Below, one piece after another: positions 52,601 through 59,008 of a DNA stretch of 64,000 nt (position 1 is the first letter of the stretch; the number at the start of each line of letters is the position of its first letter). The translations under genes and the position numbers were made by a program. This DNA is from Amphibalanus amphitrite. Its lineage: Eukaryota; Arthropoda; Thecostraca; Balanomorpha; Balanidae. The DNA lies in contig NW_024881520.1 in assembly GCF_019059575.1 (NCBI RefSeq), positions 868,001-932,000 of the forward strand, in the 5' to 3' direction. Under the pieces are notes generated by a model. The model was given only the letters and a program-made list of their open reading frames with translations. It was not told the origin of the DNA and did not search any database.

Positions 52601-54418
52601 CTGAGAGCCGGCTCCTGATCAGCCGTCAGAGCCTTACGGAAGCGAGCGCGCAGACCGGTGAAGGTGTCACGGAACGCTGCACTCCGCTCGATATCTTTCA
52701 TGAGCTCTTCCTCGTCGTTCAGGCTGGCTTCAAACGCGGCCTGAGCAGCATCAAACGCATCGAGCCGCTTCAGGAATTCAGATTCCACGATCTGCGCCTC
52801 CAAACGCCACTCGTCGGAACCCGCGTCTTCTCGGCATAACAACGCCTCCATCTTGGACCCAGCGCGGGTCAGCCAGCCCTTAGCCGCTATTCTGCTCCTC
52901 TCCTCCGCCATCCCGACAGTTTCGGCACCAATGTTTCCGAATAAAGTCGACCGCTGAATCGCAGGGTCGGGCCGGGCCGTAGCAGGCGAAGAAGACCAAG
53001 CAGAATCAAAAATCCGATGCACTGTATTGGGGAAACGCCTCCAACCGTGCCAACAGAAAAAGCCACAATGCCACACAAAACCGAAAACAGCTGTCTGTGC
53101 GCGGGCGTGGCACAGCTGCTCGGGGTCAAGGCCAATCACCGCGCGCCACATACCAAAGTCGCAGCTAACAGAGCCACAGTCGGCAGCGGCCACAATCCGC
53201 ACAACCCAATCCAACTAATAGATGTCGCTAGCGGTCAATCACTGTACGGTACAGGCGCTAAACGATACGGTACGGTACTGAACAATATTCAACACCGTTT
53301 GTAGTTTAATTATTTACTTTCCCGTGTTTCCCGGGTAGATGGGATATGATACACTCTGAGACCCCGTTATCATGGGCTATCCAGATTATTAAATTTAAAT
53401 CATGTAGAGTTCATGTCACATAATGACTCGTACCATCCGCTGGCAATTACTGATAACCACATCGCTAATGCACCATCTGATGTGTCTTCCAGAGCGTCAC
53501 TCTGCTGATGTGTTACGTCATCTATGGAAACACCGGTGTTCCGACCAGGCCGTGCGGCAAGAAACCTTCGAAGAACACGGACGACGGTGAGCATTACATG
53601 ATCCCTTACGGGCAGGCATGGAAGCGTCGTAGTGTGTTCATCTAATTCCAGATGACTCTCATGATCGTGTGATTACAGCAGTACCAAAGTGACAGCTTTT
53701 CATTAAACAAATACTCGAGGGATACTACTCGGCTCGGCTGTGGGGATTTCGATTATTGGTATATCCAGCACAGCATCGTGGTTTTGAACGCTACAGCGGT
53801 GATACACTTGCTTCGCTCCTCCTTTTATGACCCTATCAAGATAGATGATGACTTTATTTACTGACCTCAGCTGACCTAAGTTGACATTTACCGACCTCTA
53901 CTGACCTCATATCACCCGGCCACCGACCCTAACCGTCTCCCGGCTCCACAGACGGGGGCCATCGGAAGGCGCCTGCCACGCTGCGGTCGCGTGCCGTGCT
54001 GAGCTTCTTTGAGCCCAGTCAGAAGCCGCTGCTGCCGCGCAACGGCTCGCGGCTAACATCAGCCGGCGTGCTAAACGACAATCCCGGCACGGGCACGGGC
54101 ACGGGCTCCGGCTGCGGCTCCGGCTCCGGAGGCTCCGCGGAGACGGAGGAGTGCGCCATCAGCTCGGCTCCCGACTCCTCCAGTTTCAGCTCCAGTGACT
54201 CGGGAGCCTCGCAGCTGCACGCGCCCACCGGCCGGCCGGTAGCCTCTAACGGGTCTCCGGTAGCCTCTAGCGGGGTGCAGAAGATGCAGGTACGGGCGGA
54301 GATCAGTTCAGTGAATTGTGAAGCGTTTGATCCGCCGCCCAAGCCGGGACGCCAGGCGGTGACTCCGACTTGGTCCGGGGTGAAGAGAGCCGGCCCGAGA
54401 CCGGCGCAGAAGTCGTGA
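6194..54418 (+). CDS. Adhesion GPCR with Ig, HormR and GAIN domains (5' partial)
   Basis: Nineteen exons read as one frame of 1129 residues: 6194-6258, 6605-6681, 6996-7170, 7463-7608, 36211-36427, 36734-36913, 37592-37801, 38042-38158, 38484-38762, 39162-39322, 39545-39700, 40026-40140, 41679-41870, 42260-42466, 43846-44014, 44247-44478, 46528-46660, 53493-53586, 53952-54418. Phases agree at every junction; all introns are GT-AG except intron 8 (GC donor at 38159). Visible order: N-terminal region 1-105, Ig 106-215, Ig 216-310, HormR 311-390, GAIN/GPS 396-690, seven helices 697-965, tail 966-1129. The first visible exon starts in mid-codon, so signal peptide and start are missing. It should be a plasma-membrane receptor coupling adhesion or mechanical input to G proteins. 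Ig plus HormR plus GAIN resembles the ADGRA group, but no leucine-rich repeats are seen here. Orthology is inferred. Confidence 0.85.
8870..9365. repeat. ~226-bp tandem repeat, about 2.2 copies
   Basis: The phrase GGGACGCC(A/G)CGTCGGCCGCTG recurs at about 8884, 9109 and 9335, and the sequence between recurrences aligns throughout (for example GCGAGTGGCCTAACCTCGAC and CTCGTGCCATA). The period is 225-226 bp with moderate divergence. The open frame across it is a by-product of high GC. Confidence 0.7.
9380..10175 (+). mobile_element. Possible 3' end of a non-LTR retroelement with (TGAA)n tail
   Basis: A GC-rich stretch passes into a lower-GC region and ends in GGAACCGG followed by a perfect (AATG)n/(TGAA)n run at about 10140-10173 and then AAAAAA. 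Short tandem tails of this kind often end LINE copies. No reverse transcriptase remains, so this is only a suggestion. The 153-residue frame at 9403-9864 has no recognisable domain. Confidence 0.3.
10176..11100. other. Non-coding, partly derived from the TTAA hairpin family interior
   Basis: The stretch about 10480-10620 (ACCGAAATATATGTTAAAC, CTTCAAAAATGGC) resembles 1385-1470 of copy A, so it is probably an old fragment of that family. A GC-rich stretch 10740-10990 follows. No gene is recognised. Confidence 0.4.
11130..12270. repeat. Degenerate minisatellite of the GGGCCCTCA type
   Basis: About 1.1 kb is built of variants of two short phrases: TCAAAGGGCCCTCAGATGGC and GTCAGAGGGCCCTCAGCTGG, with local units of roughly 20-35 bp and higher-order repetition. 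Copies are strongly diverged. The many short open frames here, rich in KGPQ-type repeats, are consequences of the repeat and not genes. Related text occurs at 1-300, and CCCTGGTTA-type repeats occur on both sides of the LINE insertion. Confidence 0.8.
12465..13406 (-). pseudogene. LINE ORF2, RT catalytic core and C-terminal part
   Basis: This frame continues the RT after the frameshift: [12 protein letters not shown] (RT motif 4 region), then the catalytic box QFADDTQIW with its Asp-Asp pair, [15 protein letters not shown], and [11 protein letters not shown]. The C-terminal [16 protein letters not shown] phrase is typical of CR1/Jockey-type elements. The stop is at 12465, about 185 bp before the tail. 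Confidence 0.85.
13376..14971 (-). pseudogene. LINE ORF2, endonuclease C-terminus and N-terminal RT
   Basis: The frame opens in the C-terminal part of an apurinic-type endonuclease: GGDFNC, then [13 protein letters not shown], and [10 protein letters not shown] where the SDH-type motif lies. The reverse transcriptase follows: [21 protein letters not shown], the [13 protein letters not shown] segment and [14 protein letters not shown], which holds the first catalytic aspartate. The N-terminal half of the endonuclease is missing through 5' truncation. Near 13400 the frame is lost and the rest of the RT continues in another frame, so the product would not be functional. Confidence 0.85.
14975..15100. 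repeat. CCCTGGTTA minisatellite on the far side of the LINE
   Basis: About six degenerate units of 20-22 bp of the form CCCTGGTTATTGAAGGAGT. The LINE's other flank ends in GTCCCTGGTTAT, so the array was probably continuous before insertion. Confidence 0.6.
15101..16880. other. Intronic sequence without recognised features
   Basis: Mixed composition, several short open frames without domain-like content, and an A-run near 16280. Nothing here supports a gene or a bounded mobile element. Confidence 0.4.
16881..18256. mobile_element. Right part of a TTAA hairpin-family element, split by a hAT element
   Basis: The segment 17310-17368 shows the family box: TGCAAAGTTTGGCGGCGCTA, the GCACCGCCGTTTCTACGCTA palindrome partner, then TCTGTGAAAAC. 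After the hAT insertion, GTGAAAAC repeats and the family's G-run resumes at 18240-18256. A left TTAA end could not be located, so the left coordinate is approximate. Confidence 0.55.
17369..18231. mobile_element. Non-autonomous hAT-like element with GGAGCC subterminal arrays
   Basis: The ends are CAGGGATGCGGAGCCGGAG and the inverted CGGCTCCGCATCCCTG. A perfect 8-bp duplication GTGAAAAC flanks it (17361-17368 and 18232-18239), the hallmark of hAT transposition. Just inside each end are dense (GGAGCC)n arrays (about 17376-17500 and 18048-18203), which would be multiple transposase-binding-like subterminal repeats. The central part has a C-run at 17685-17698 and no transposase. Open frames rich in RSRSRS or GSGSGS are artefacts of the hexamer. 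Confidence 0.9.
18257..19790. other. Intronic sequence without recognised features
   Basis: No gene or complete mobile element was recognised. A G-run and C-run around 19567-19617 are separated by about 35 bases. The frames at 19333-19668 are GC-driven. Confidence 0.4.
19955..20902. mobile_element. TTAA-flanked G/C-hairpin element, copy C
   Basis: TTAA (19951-19954) and CCCTCGCCCGTAAACGG begin the element; CATGGGCGAGGG and TTAA (20903-20906) end it. Hairpins of G-run, loop (TTGGTGCGA, TTGCACCAA) and C-run sit inside both ends. The family box AAAATTTGGCGGCGCTGCGC / GCGCCGCCGTTTTTGCACTA is at 20808-20840. The interior carries repeated GTGACGTCATA(A/G)CTCCGTGACCTG units and AGGTCA motifs. 948 bp; no transposase. 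Confidence 0.85.
21395..21480. repeat. (TA)n-rich microsatellite
   Basis: An almost pure A/T stretch of TATATATATA and AGATATATA units. Confidence 0.8.
22337..22735. mobile_element. MITE with CCCAGCAAACATG ends and CCCATATGGG repeats
   Basis: The ends CCCAGCAAACATGCCCACAT and its inverse bracket 399 bp made almost entirely of CCCATATGGG, CCCACATGGG and CCCATCTGGCCCATG units. A roughly 140-bp sub-unit is duplicated (about 22497 and 22637). Because the unit is self-complementary, both strands give long open frames of MGPIWG-type repeats; these are not genes. Confidence 0.8.
24271..26091 (-). pseudogene. DDX51-like DEAD-box RNA helicase pseudogene
   Basis: Homologous text runs from an ATG at 26091 (acidic N-terminus with [10 protein letters not shown]) down to a stop at 24271 with no recognisable introns, suggesting a retrocopy. 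DEAD-box landmarks are readable in changing frames: [10 protein letters not shown] (motif II), LFQ-type and SATL-like segments ([10 protein letters not shown]), and at the C-terminus VDAVVSYDI then HCVRRTAR where HRVGRTAR is expected. The nucleotide-binding loop is broken: the codon for the conserved lysine is TAG (25718-25720). Several frameshifts occur, and a 308-bp hAT MITE splits the text at 24849-25156. The C-terminal part is closest to the Dbp6/DDX51 group, nucleolar helicases of 60S ribosome assembly. This copy cannot act as one. Confidence 0.75.
24849..25156. mobile_element. 308-bp hAT MITE inside the helicase pseudogene
   Basis: The ends CAGTGTCCCAAAAT and ATTTTGGGACACTG are inverted repeats. 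The 8-bp duplication CGTGCCGG lies on both sides (24841-24848 and 25157-25164). Removing the element and one duplication rejoins helicase text (LLVAGT). AT-rich interior without coding content. Confidence 0.9.
27257..27712. mobile_element. PIF/Harbinger-like MITE, TCTGGAG-rich
   Basis: GGGCCTGTTCCAGCGCCTCC and its inverse GGAGGCGCTGGAACAGGCCC bound 456 bp, with AAA on both sides as a possible 3-bp duplication. GGGCCTGTT-like ends with 3-bp duplications are usual for PIF/Harbinger. The end motif GGAGGCGCTGGAAC also occurs internally in both halves, and the phrase TTTCTGGAGC repeats many times. Confidence 0.75.
28906..31306. other. Intronic sequence without recognised features
   Basis: The frames around 29809-30491 are open over 150-190 codons in two overlapping frames but show no recognisable domain and no splice support. 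A run GAGCTATGGAGCTATGGAGC lies near 30013. I regard the region as non-coding. Confidence 0.4.
31307..32201. mobile_element. DNA-transposon remnant with AGGGGAAGTTGGGG ends
   Basis: ATACATAGGGGAAGTTGGGG at the left is mirrored by CCCCAACTTCCCCTATGTAT at the right, 895 bp apart; AT or TA flanks could be the target duplication. Internal phrases such as GGCATTGCCCCAACT and CGGCATTACCCCAGCC repeat the subterminal motif. No intact transposase. Confidence 0.65.
32346..35151. mobile_element. 2.8-kb inverted-repeat element hosting TTAA copy F
   Basis: ACTACACCTTTTGTCAGTTT is inverted at the right end. Similarity extends inward for about 90 bases in both arms, including CGTCCATTTTAGA and GTAGACATACCGCAA. 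TTCGGCG-type phrases recur inside. Copy F (33294-34314) sits within, so the element is older than that insertion. No clear target duplication or transposase. Confidence 0.7.
33294..34314. mobile_element. TTAA-flanked G/C-hairpin element, copy F (best preserved)
   Basis: TTAA (33290-33293) plus CACGCGCACTGCAG is exactly inverted as CTGCAGTGCGCGTG plus TTAA (34315-34318). Both hairpins share the loop TTGAAAACAA between G- and C-runs (33335-33362, 34276-34303). The family box AAAATTTGGCGGCGCTACAC with GCCGCCGTTTT is at 34220-34252. The interior has many AGGTCA/TGACCT motifs, including direct repeats such as GACCTGACC. 1021 bp, no open frame of note. Confidence 0.9.
35152..36210. other. 3' part of receptor intron 4
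   Basis: No element ends are recognised. A GC-rich stretch (35390-35720) has two overlapping open frames without domains. A region of GACCCGACC/GACCTGACC-like text (36000-36150) precedes the exon 5 acceptor at 36209-36210 and may be decayed hairpin-family sequence. Confidence 0.4.
36211..38158 (+). CDS. Receptor exons 5-8 (Ig domains and HormR)
   Basis: Exon 5 completes the first Ig with the DQGWFQCQA motif (second cysteine). Exon 6 opens a second Ig (VTITCTL, then ISWRK); exon 7 closes it (ARYECFA) and begins a cysteine-rich stretch (TTCPG, QPCPG). Exon 8 continues it with [15 protein letters not shown], the W-G-x-PD-x-SDC pattern characteristic of the HormR module that precedes GAIN domains in adhesion GPCRs. 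The donor after exon 8 reads CAG|GCAAGA, a rare GC-AG intron; the frame requires it. Confidence 0.8.
38484..41870 (+). CDS. Receptor exons 9-13 (GAIN domain and GPS)
   Basis: Exon 9 is helical, fitting GAIN subdomain A; exons 10-13 supply the beta-rich subdomain B. Exon 13 (41679-41870) has the GPS pattern: a W-N start, cysteines in HSCAQL, LDACQL and NCSCQG, then GLGTFALAL. In cleaving adhesion GPCRs the residues after the last cysteine are H-L-S/T; here that position reads G-L-G. The cysteine framework is intact while the catalytic His and nucleophilic Ser/Thr are absent, so self-cleavage is not expected. Loss of cleavage is known in several adhesion GPCRs. Confidence 0.8.
40178..41354. mobile_element. 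TTAA-flanked G/C-hairpin element, copy G
   Basis: It lies in receptor intron 12. TTAA (40174-40177) plus CCCGGCCGGGCCCGGGGGG and, at the other end, CCCGGGCCCGCGAGGG plus TTAA (41355-41358). Hairpins with loop CGTTTTTCG and CGAAAAACG lie inside both ends. The interior is packed with AGGTCAAGGTCA-type repeats and also has TGACGTCAT. 1177 bp. Confidence 0.85.
42260..54418 (+). CDS. Receptor exons 14-19 (seven helices and cytoplasmic tail)
   Basis: Seven hydrophobic segments are readable: two in exon 14 ([16 protein letters not shown] and [15 protein letters not shown]), one in exon 15, the fourth across exons 15-16, the fifth in exon 16, the sixth in exon 17, and the seventh across exons 17-18. 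A cysteine in exon 15 (MAGCGAF) could make the usual disulphide with extracellular loop 2. The last exon (53952-54418) encodes about 155 residues of tail rich in Gly, Ser and Pro, ending in AQKS then TGA. No PDZ-binding C-terminus is evident. A BEL/Pao element lies in the intron between exons 17 and 18. Confidence 0.85.
42720..43311. mobile_element. Mariner-type foldback MITE with transposase remnants in both arms
   Basis: TA plus CAGGGTGACACAAAAAAA at 42718 is inverted as TTTTTTTGTGTCACCCTG plus TA at 43313, the TA duplication of Tc1/mariner elements. Each arm of about 270 bp also includes [10 protein letters not shown] and GAHLEHIV-like coding text resembling the C-terminus of Tc1/mariner transposases, once in each orientation. 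It is therefore a joined pair of transposon 3' ends. It lies in receptor intron 14. Confidence 0.8.
43365..43681 (-). mobile_element. SINE copy 1, with 12-bp target duplication
   Basis: The 317-bp unit is flanked by GACGTGGCTGAC on both sides (43353-43364 and 43682-43693). On the minus strand it ends in an A-rich CAACAAAACAAAAAA tail. The body includes CACCCCGTAGCCGGGTGCAG and a GC-rich head. I do not see clear tRNA promoter boxes, so the origin of the head is unknown. Confidence 0.75.
44650..44987 (-). mobile_element. SINE copy 2
   Basis: About 330 bp closely matching the copy at 43365-43681, in the same orientation and 1.3 kb away, with a longer (CAAA)n tail on the minus strand. It differs by small indels (for example GGAGACGGAGACATTGG). 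The mariner element begins five bases after its end. Confidence 0.75.
44992..46351 (-). mobile_element. Degenerate mariner-type transposon
   Basis: The ends CAGGGTGTCCCATAAGTTCG and the inverse GGAACTTATGGGACACCCTG are 1360 bp apart, a typical mariner length. On the minus strand the frames at 45737-45955, 45452-45676 and 45020-45304 give transposase fragments: [19 protein letters not shown] and [14 protein letters not shown], then [20 protein letters not shown] and [11 protein letters not shown]. Stops and frameshifts separate them, so it is inactive. TA flanks are not obvious. Confidence 0.8.
46737..47099 (-). repeat. 3' LTR of the BEL/Pao element
   Basis: 363 bp, the same as the other LTR over its whole length by direct reading. 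On the coding strand it is preceded by the purine-rich GGCGGGAGGG (47100-47109), a good polypurine tract for plus-strand priming. Confidence 0.9.
47286..50586 (-). pseudogene. BEL/Pao RT, RNase H and integrase (N-terminus lost, one frameshift)
   Basis: The frame is open right up to the insertion junction at 50586. RT motifs: [20 protein letters not shown] with a catalytic Asp, and FYMDDLL (the YMDD box, near 50060). RNase [11 protein letters not shown]. Integrase: HHLMHHAG with CLACRW (zinc site), [11 protein letters not shown] and VYSDNATTF supplying the first two catalytic Asp residues, then a frameshift in the C-run at about 47868-47880, after which [12 protein letters not shown] supplies the Glu in the frame ending at 47286. 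Compared with relatives, tens of residues between protease and RT are absent (inferred). Confidence 0.85.
50587..51033. other. 447-bp block in pol: poly(T), unique sequence and 24 TTAGG repeats
   Basis: From left to right on the + strand: 28 T residues (50587-50614); about 300 bp of sequence that matches nothing else in the window and contains CTAACT/CCTAAC phrases; then exactly 24 perfect TTAGG units (50914-51033). The BEL frame is intact up to both edges, so this replaced part of pol. On the minus strand it reads CCTAA repeats first and a poly(A) tail last, like a reverse-transcribed RNA. Confidence 0.85.
51034..52911 (-). CDS. BEL/Pao Gag and protease (3' cut off)
   Basis: From the ATG at 52911 the frame encodes a Gag with an acidic coiled N-terminal part, a capsid-like region ([23 protein letters not shown], shortened here: [15 protein letters not shown]), then cysteine/histidine knuckles ([36 protein letters not shown]) that bind RNA, and an aspartic protease with active site DSGADRSF followed by FGWVLSG. 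The frame runs cleanly to 51034 and then into the TTAGG repeats, where it stops after four codons. In an intact element it would continue into RT. Confidence 0.85.
52932..53294 (-). repeat. 5' LTR of the BEL/Pao element
   Basis: 363 bp; promoter and RNA start should lie here. Directly inside it on the coding strand is TTGGTGCCGAAACTG (52917-52931), which has the TGG start of a tRNA primer-binding site; the tRNA is not assigned. The gag ATG at 52911 follows after only 20 bases. Confidence 0.9.
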
Positions 54419-56242
54419 GATGTACAGACATTCTGTGAAGATTGAGATGTTCGAGGGCTCAGTGTGTTAATTTGTGCTGTTTTATAGCATGCATGTGAGC
54501 TACTTGCACTGAAAGTCTGTGAGAATGCAACAGTTGCTTTTTTGCTTATGCATCAGTGCGTACTTTGTGCCATCACAGACGAATGAATGAACGGTTTGAT
54601 GAACGGTTCTGATTGCGCTTACAGCAAATCAGCGTAAACGTTCTCATCATTTGTACAGTGTACACATATCACGTATTATATATAGTTCAGAGGCGAAATC
54701 AAATTCAAATTGATGTGGACAAGCTCTTGGTTAATAGTGTACACACATGATATTGTTAAGAGGCACATGTCCCTGCTGTAAGTAACAGTCCAGTATCAAA
54801 CGTGGTCAGCTAAGGATGTTTCTCACTACTCGTCCTTTCGTGTCGGGAAACCCGATGTGCAAAGCTCTCTGACTGATTGTCAGTAGGTATCCTGGACTCC
54901 TGGCTGTACGGCTAAACGAATAACAGTCCCAACACGGGTCACGGTTATCACCCTATATCTAAGCTGTCGTGGGTTGATGGCCGTATTTCGTGCTATTGGT
55001 CGTGCAGATCAGCTTGCGACCTCCATGAGAGCGATGCTATTTTGTATTGACCCGTATCGAAGCTGTGTTGGAACGGTCAAGATTTGGACCAATGTCGAGC
55101 ATTCCCACGTTTACATCATTTCGAGCTTCATGTGCTGTTTGACGCTGGGGCGTCCTTTTGAGTGGTTTGCCCGAGAGGCCCGTGGTATTAGCGTTGTGCC
55201 GTGCCCTCATGTCACCCAGTGTCACCGGCTGGATGGTTTCGCCACTGCAATTATGGCGCCGTGCTCTGTTTAATACTGTATTTTAGGCGTCGTATTGGAC
55301 GGTCTGTCGGTCGAAGTTTAGCCAACCAATAACTGGCGTTTCCCACCGCACCGCTCCTTGGCTCCTGGCAAGCGTAACCGTCTTATCCACCTCAGTTTGA
55401 GCCAGTTATCGTTTTACCCTACCATAGGGGCAGCTTCACTGTCCCGATTTGCCGCCACTACTCGGGACGAGGTTCAGCCAGTGACTGATCGTCGCTGGTA
55501 TTTTTGGCCAGTAAGTGTGCTACGTTCGCATCTGTGCCCCGATTGCAGAGTTCCGCCGTTCAATAAACGCTCACGGTGTCACTGCAGAGTCTGATCTGAT
55601 GATAATTTTAATCGAAAGTTTAACTTGTCACAGCTGGCTGATGGTGGCATGGTTTTCCGCCTCTAGCGCGGCCCTCTCACCAGCTGCCAGCTGGCTGAAT
55701 ATCGCGGGTCAAACGACGCTGGAACTCCCCGGCCGCGAACTCGCTGCTATCGAGTTACGAGACTGGTGCCTTATCCACTAAGCTACACGTGAAGAGTCAT
55801 GTTCCAAATCGCTGAATGTCAATTTCGGGCCTATCAAATCGGCAGCTCCCTTGTGCTCTTCTGAGTTATTCAGACACGCTTCACTGCACACTCATTGCCT
55901 CGGGTCATCTAGCTTGTATTCAGTAAACAGCGTATCACAATAGGTATACAACAGGGTGCCAAGACCATAGCCACAGACCATCATCAGCATTAGCTCAATC
56001 ACGTAACAGGCAATCGAGGGCCCCAGCGCGGCGCGGTGCACAATAACGTAACAGCGACTTGTTAGCACCAACACAAGAGTGAAACGAAACACAATCTGGG
56101 TAGAAAATGAGAACTTTGCGGCGCACCGACCACGTACCAGTAGCTTCTCTGTCGCAGACAGCGGCACGATCACCTCACACAATACCAGCGAGCGTATCTT
56201 TGCGGGAAATGTTAACAATAAGCATCGTGGATACCCATTCCA
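54419..56242. other. Receptor 3' flank
   Basis: The 3' untranslated region should start here. AATAAA occurs at 55562 and at 56411 (inside the next element); none lies close after the stop. Several open frames of 60-100 codons show no domains. Confidence 0.4.
55700..55795 (-). repeat. tRNA-like sequence, probably a SINE head or tRNA pseudogene
   Basis: On the minus strand the text GTGTAGCTTAGTGGATAAGG resembles the D-arm and A box of a tRNA, CAGTCTCGTAACTCG stands where an anticodon arm would be, and GAGTTCGCGGCC resembles a B box. The anticodon stem does not pair well, so it is not a functional tRNA. Confidence 0.35.
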
Positions 56243-58062
56243 CATGGGCGGCGCCACCGGGGGGGACGGGGGGGACAGGTCCCCCGCTATCGAAAGTTAG
56301 GGGGGTACAGTACCCCCCTATCGGCGATGCCCGTTCAATAGTTGATAATAATGCATTATAAAGCTATCCGTCGCATTTAATGCATCGTTGGTTAATCAAG
56401 GCAGGTTCTGAATAAAGATTGCTGTTGGGATGCACCGCAGGGGGTCCTGGCCATCTGCAAAAGGTGTGGAGCTGTGATGCCTGTAGTTATAAGGTGATCG
56501 GCAGGGCCTCGGGGATCGTGCCCCCTTTTTGGGGCGCCAGGCAGGGTTATTACTTATTACCTCCCCACCCCACTGCCAGACCCCATTGCCGATAAAGCCA
56601 AGTTCACTGAAATTCCATAGATATCCGTTACTATATGAAAATTTTCCATTCCTAATTAGTCAAATTCAAGCATGGCAGTTATACCAAAGGAACCATTTGA
56701 AATCTATGCCATTTAACCCCAGCACTTGTGGGGAGAAGTGTTCGGATAGATCACAGGCAGGACCAAAAAAGCACGCAGTAGCCCAGGACCTTATAATTGG
56801 ATATAGCATCGGCTCCCTCTCGTCAAGGGGTTCGATAGCACTCGTTTTTTTTTTCTGCAAAACTAAGTTCGGTCGGCGGCCGAACGGCTGGGGGTCTAAT
56901 CGAGCCCCCCATCCCTCCCCTTCTTACGTCAGCGGCTGTGAAAATGCCATTACCAGCTGTTGAAACATGGCAGTTGCTTTTGCATGAGTGCACGAAAGGG
57001 TTTTAGGTCCGTGATACGTGAAAGGTTCTACATGAAAATTGAGATACACCAGCTTATCAAATTGTGCTCACTGTGGTGCGCTCGGTTTTACCTGGACTAG
57101 TCTTTGAATTCTGGGGTGAAACAGACCAGTCAAGAAACCTGTTCCATAAGGAGAGCCACTAAATGCTAAAGAGATGTGGGATGAGGTTTCCAGAGACCTT
57201 CATTACCTCCCAAAGGGGGTGCCCCGCCATTTGCCAATCCCTGCTGTAGTTGTTACGATTGGAGGGTGAATATGAGAACGATGCAGGTCGTGCCAGCTCG
57301 ATCATGACGAACACAATGGTGCCGACATCACAGCTCTACTGCCATTTTTGACGAAGTGAATCAACAAGCACCGGAATCCTACCCTGGGGCATTTCACCTG
57401 CAGAGGTCGCCGGACCTGAGACCCTTTCACTCATTTTTTTTTTTTCAACGGTGCATGCGCTCGTTTTTCCCGCGAAGCTCTTGGCAAGAAATCGATCAGA
57501 AAGTGTGGTCAAATAACGGCTGGGGACCTTCCATGACCTAGCCTTTTGAGTGACCACCGATGACATGACCACTGACGGCTAGCCATTAGCTGCACCCTGC
57601 CCGTTGCATATGGATCAGGTGGTGTCATGATTCTGAAATTATATTGCAGTTTTGGCGCACTTGTCAGAGCAGAAGACATTCCCACTTTTCCTCCATTACT
57701 ATATGATGGTGAAGCCCTGAAGCTGACCAGACGTAAGATCGAAAATTTGAAAGTATGAAACGTAAGAATAGCTGGCACTGCTACTCATACCTAAGCAATT
57801 CGCAGCTTGTAGGAAACCAGCTTTGAGTTGGCAAGACTGCAAATTTTGATTTAGAGGCAAGGATGCTTGAAAAGGTGATCGATCTTAGGTGTCCTAGGAT
57901 AAGTTTGGAAACGGGATGCACCATTCGATGTGTTTTGGGCCTTGCCAAGTTTCGCGGCGTTACGTGCCTCGTTTTTTTGCATACACGATCAGTATCTACT
58001 TTTTGGATTTTCGATTTTCGGTCCCCGTCCCCCCCTATCGAAAACCCGTGGCGCCGCCCCTG
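56243..58062. mobile_element. 1.8-kb hAT-like non-autonomous element
   Basis: The right end is CCCGTGGCGCCGCCCCTG and the left end CATGGGCGGCGCCACCGGG (one mismatch to CAGGGGCGGCGCCAC, a common hAT end). The 8-bp duplication CCATTCCA flanks it (56235-56242 and 58063-58070). Both subterminal zones have CCCCCCTATCGA. No transposase is seen; small frames inside have no domains. Confidence 0.85.
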
Positions 58063-59008
58063 CCATTCCACCTTCCATTATACGCACAACCACCGACTAT
58101 AGTTCGTTTTTTTTTTTCTAAAGGACGCTGGCTCCAAGTATATACCAGCGTAAACAGAGCAGAGATCTCCAGTAAAGACAGCGGGACGCGAGAAGTAAAT
58201 ACGTCAGCGTGCACGAAATCACAAGCCACACGGAAAAGTGAAATGACCGCATTAGAGCAAACGGTAGGCGACCACCAATAAATACACTATCGACAGTTCT
58301 GTTAACGCTGCCGTCCAAAGGAAGAAACGCGTAACTCGATTTTTGACATTTTTGTTTTTTTATATCAATCGATAGCCCTTCTCAAGACGCATCCTACTAT
58401 ACCAATTTTGGAACGATCTGATGTTATTTGAAAAAGTTATGACCTATCTTAGTTTGGCAAAATAGCGTCAGTTGCGAGGTGGGTGCAATTGGTCCAAGGG
58501 GCCAAAGGAAAAAACGCGTGAGATTTCACCCGTTTCTTCCATTGCGGTTTACGCTCGTAGCAGCTCGAAAACCAAAGGAAGAAACGCGTGGACCCGGAGT
58601 GGCGTGTTTGATACCAGCACGGCGGAGGATGCACGACATTTTGTCATGTTGTGATCTTGGTAGACTTTTAATCTCATCGTTGATTATTGTGATGTCTTAA
58701 GTAAGTTTATTGTCGTGATAACATAATAAACGAATACACGCGCAGAGAAGGCCTAACTTCAATAATGCCTGAGATAATCATGCTTCTGAACTGTCTAAAA
58801 TGGACACGCTAATTTAAAACCCCATTAAAAACTTGCCGCCTGTCATCAGTACCGAAGCACGTGCTTCACTAAAAAAAATCAAGGAACGTAAACAATAACA
58901 AGTTTTGGCGCCATGGCGGGCAATTTAAGCTGATCGTTTTCGCTCCGCGCTGGCTTAAGTAGTGTCTTTGGTGACAGGTGACAGTTCTTGATCGTGATTT
59001 ATGATAGG
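58063..59008 (+). promoter_or_regulatory. Upstream region with three AAAGGAAGAAACGCGT motifs
   Basis: The 16-mer AAAGGAAGAAACGCGT occurs at about 58318 and 58574 and, with one change (AAAGGAAAAAACGCGT), at about 58505, all in the same orientation. ACGCGT is a known cell-cycle-box core in other eukaryotes, but whether this is regulatory is unknown. It lies 430-690 bp upstream of the next gene's ATG. Confidence 0.35.

Larger units (their letters stand above)
46732..53299 (-). mobile_element. BEL/Pao LTR retrotransposon in receptor intron 17
   Basis: Two 363-bp LTRs (46737-47099 and 52932-53294) start TGTT and end CAACA and read as identical. A 5-bp duplication CCGTT flanks them (46732-46736, 53295-53299). 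The coding strand is minus, so the right LTR is the 5' LTR. Order: primer site, gag, protease, RT, RNase H, integrase. The gene order and cysteine motifs fit BEL/Pao. Identical LTRs imply recent insertion, yet pol is broken by a 447-bp block and an integrase frameshift, so this copy is not autonomous. Confidence 0.9.

Noticed and set aside
55700-55795. A functional tRNA gene
   Set aside because: A- and B-box-like text is present, but the anticodon stem and acceptor do not pair acceptably.
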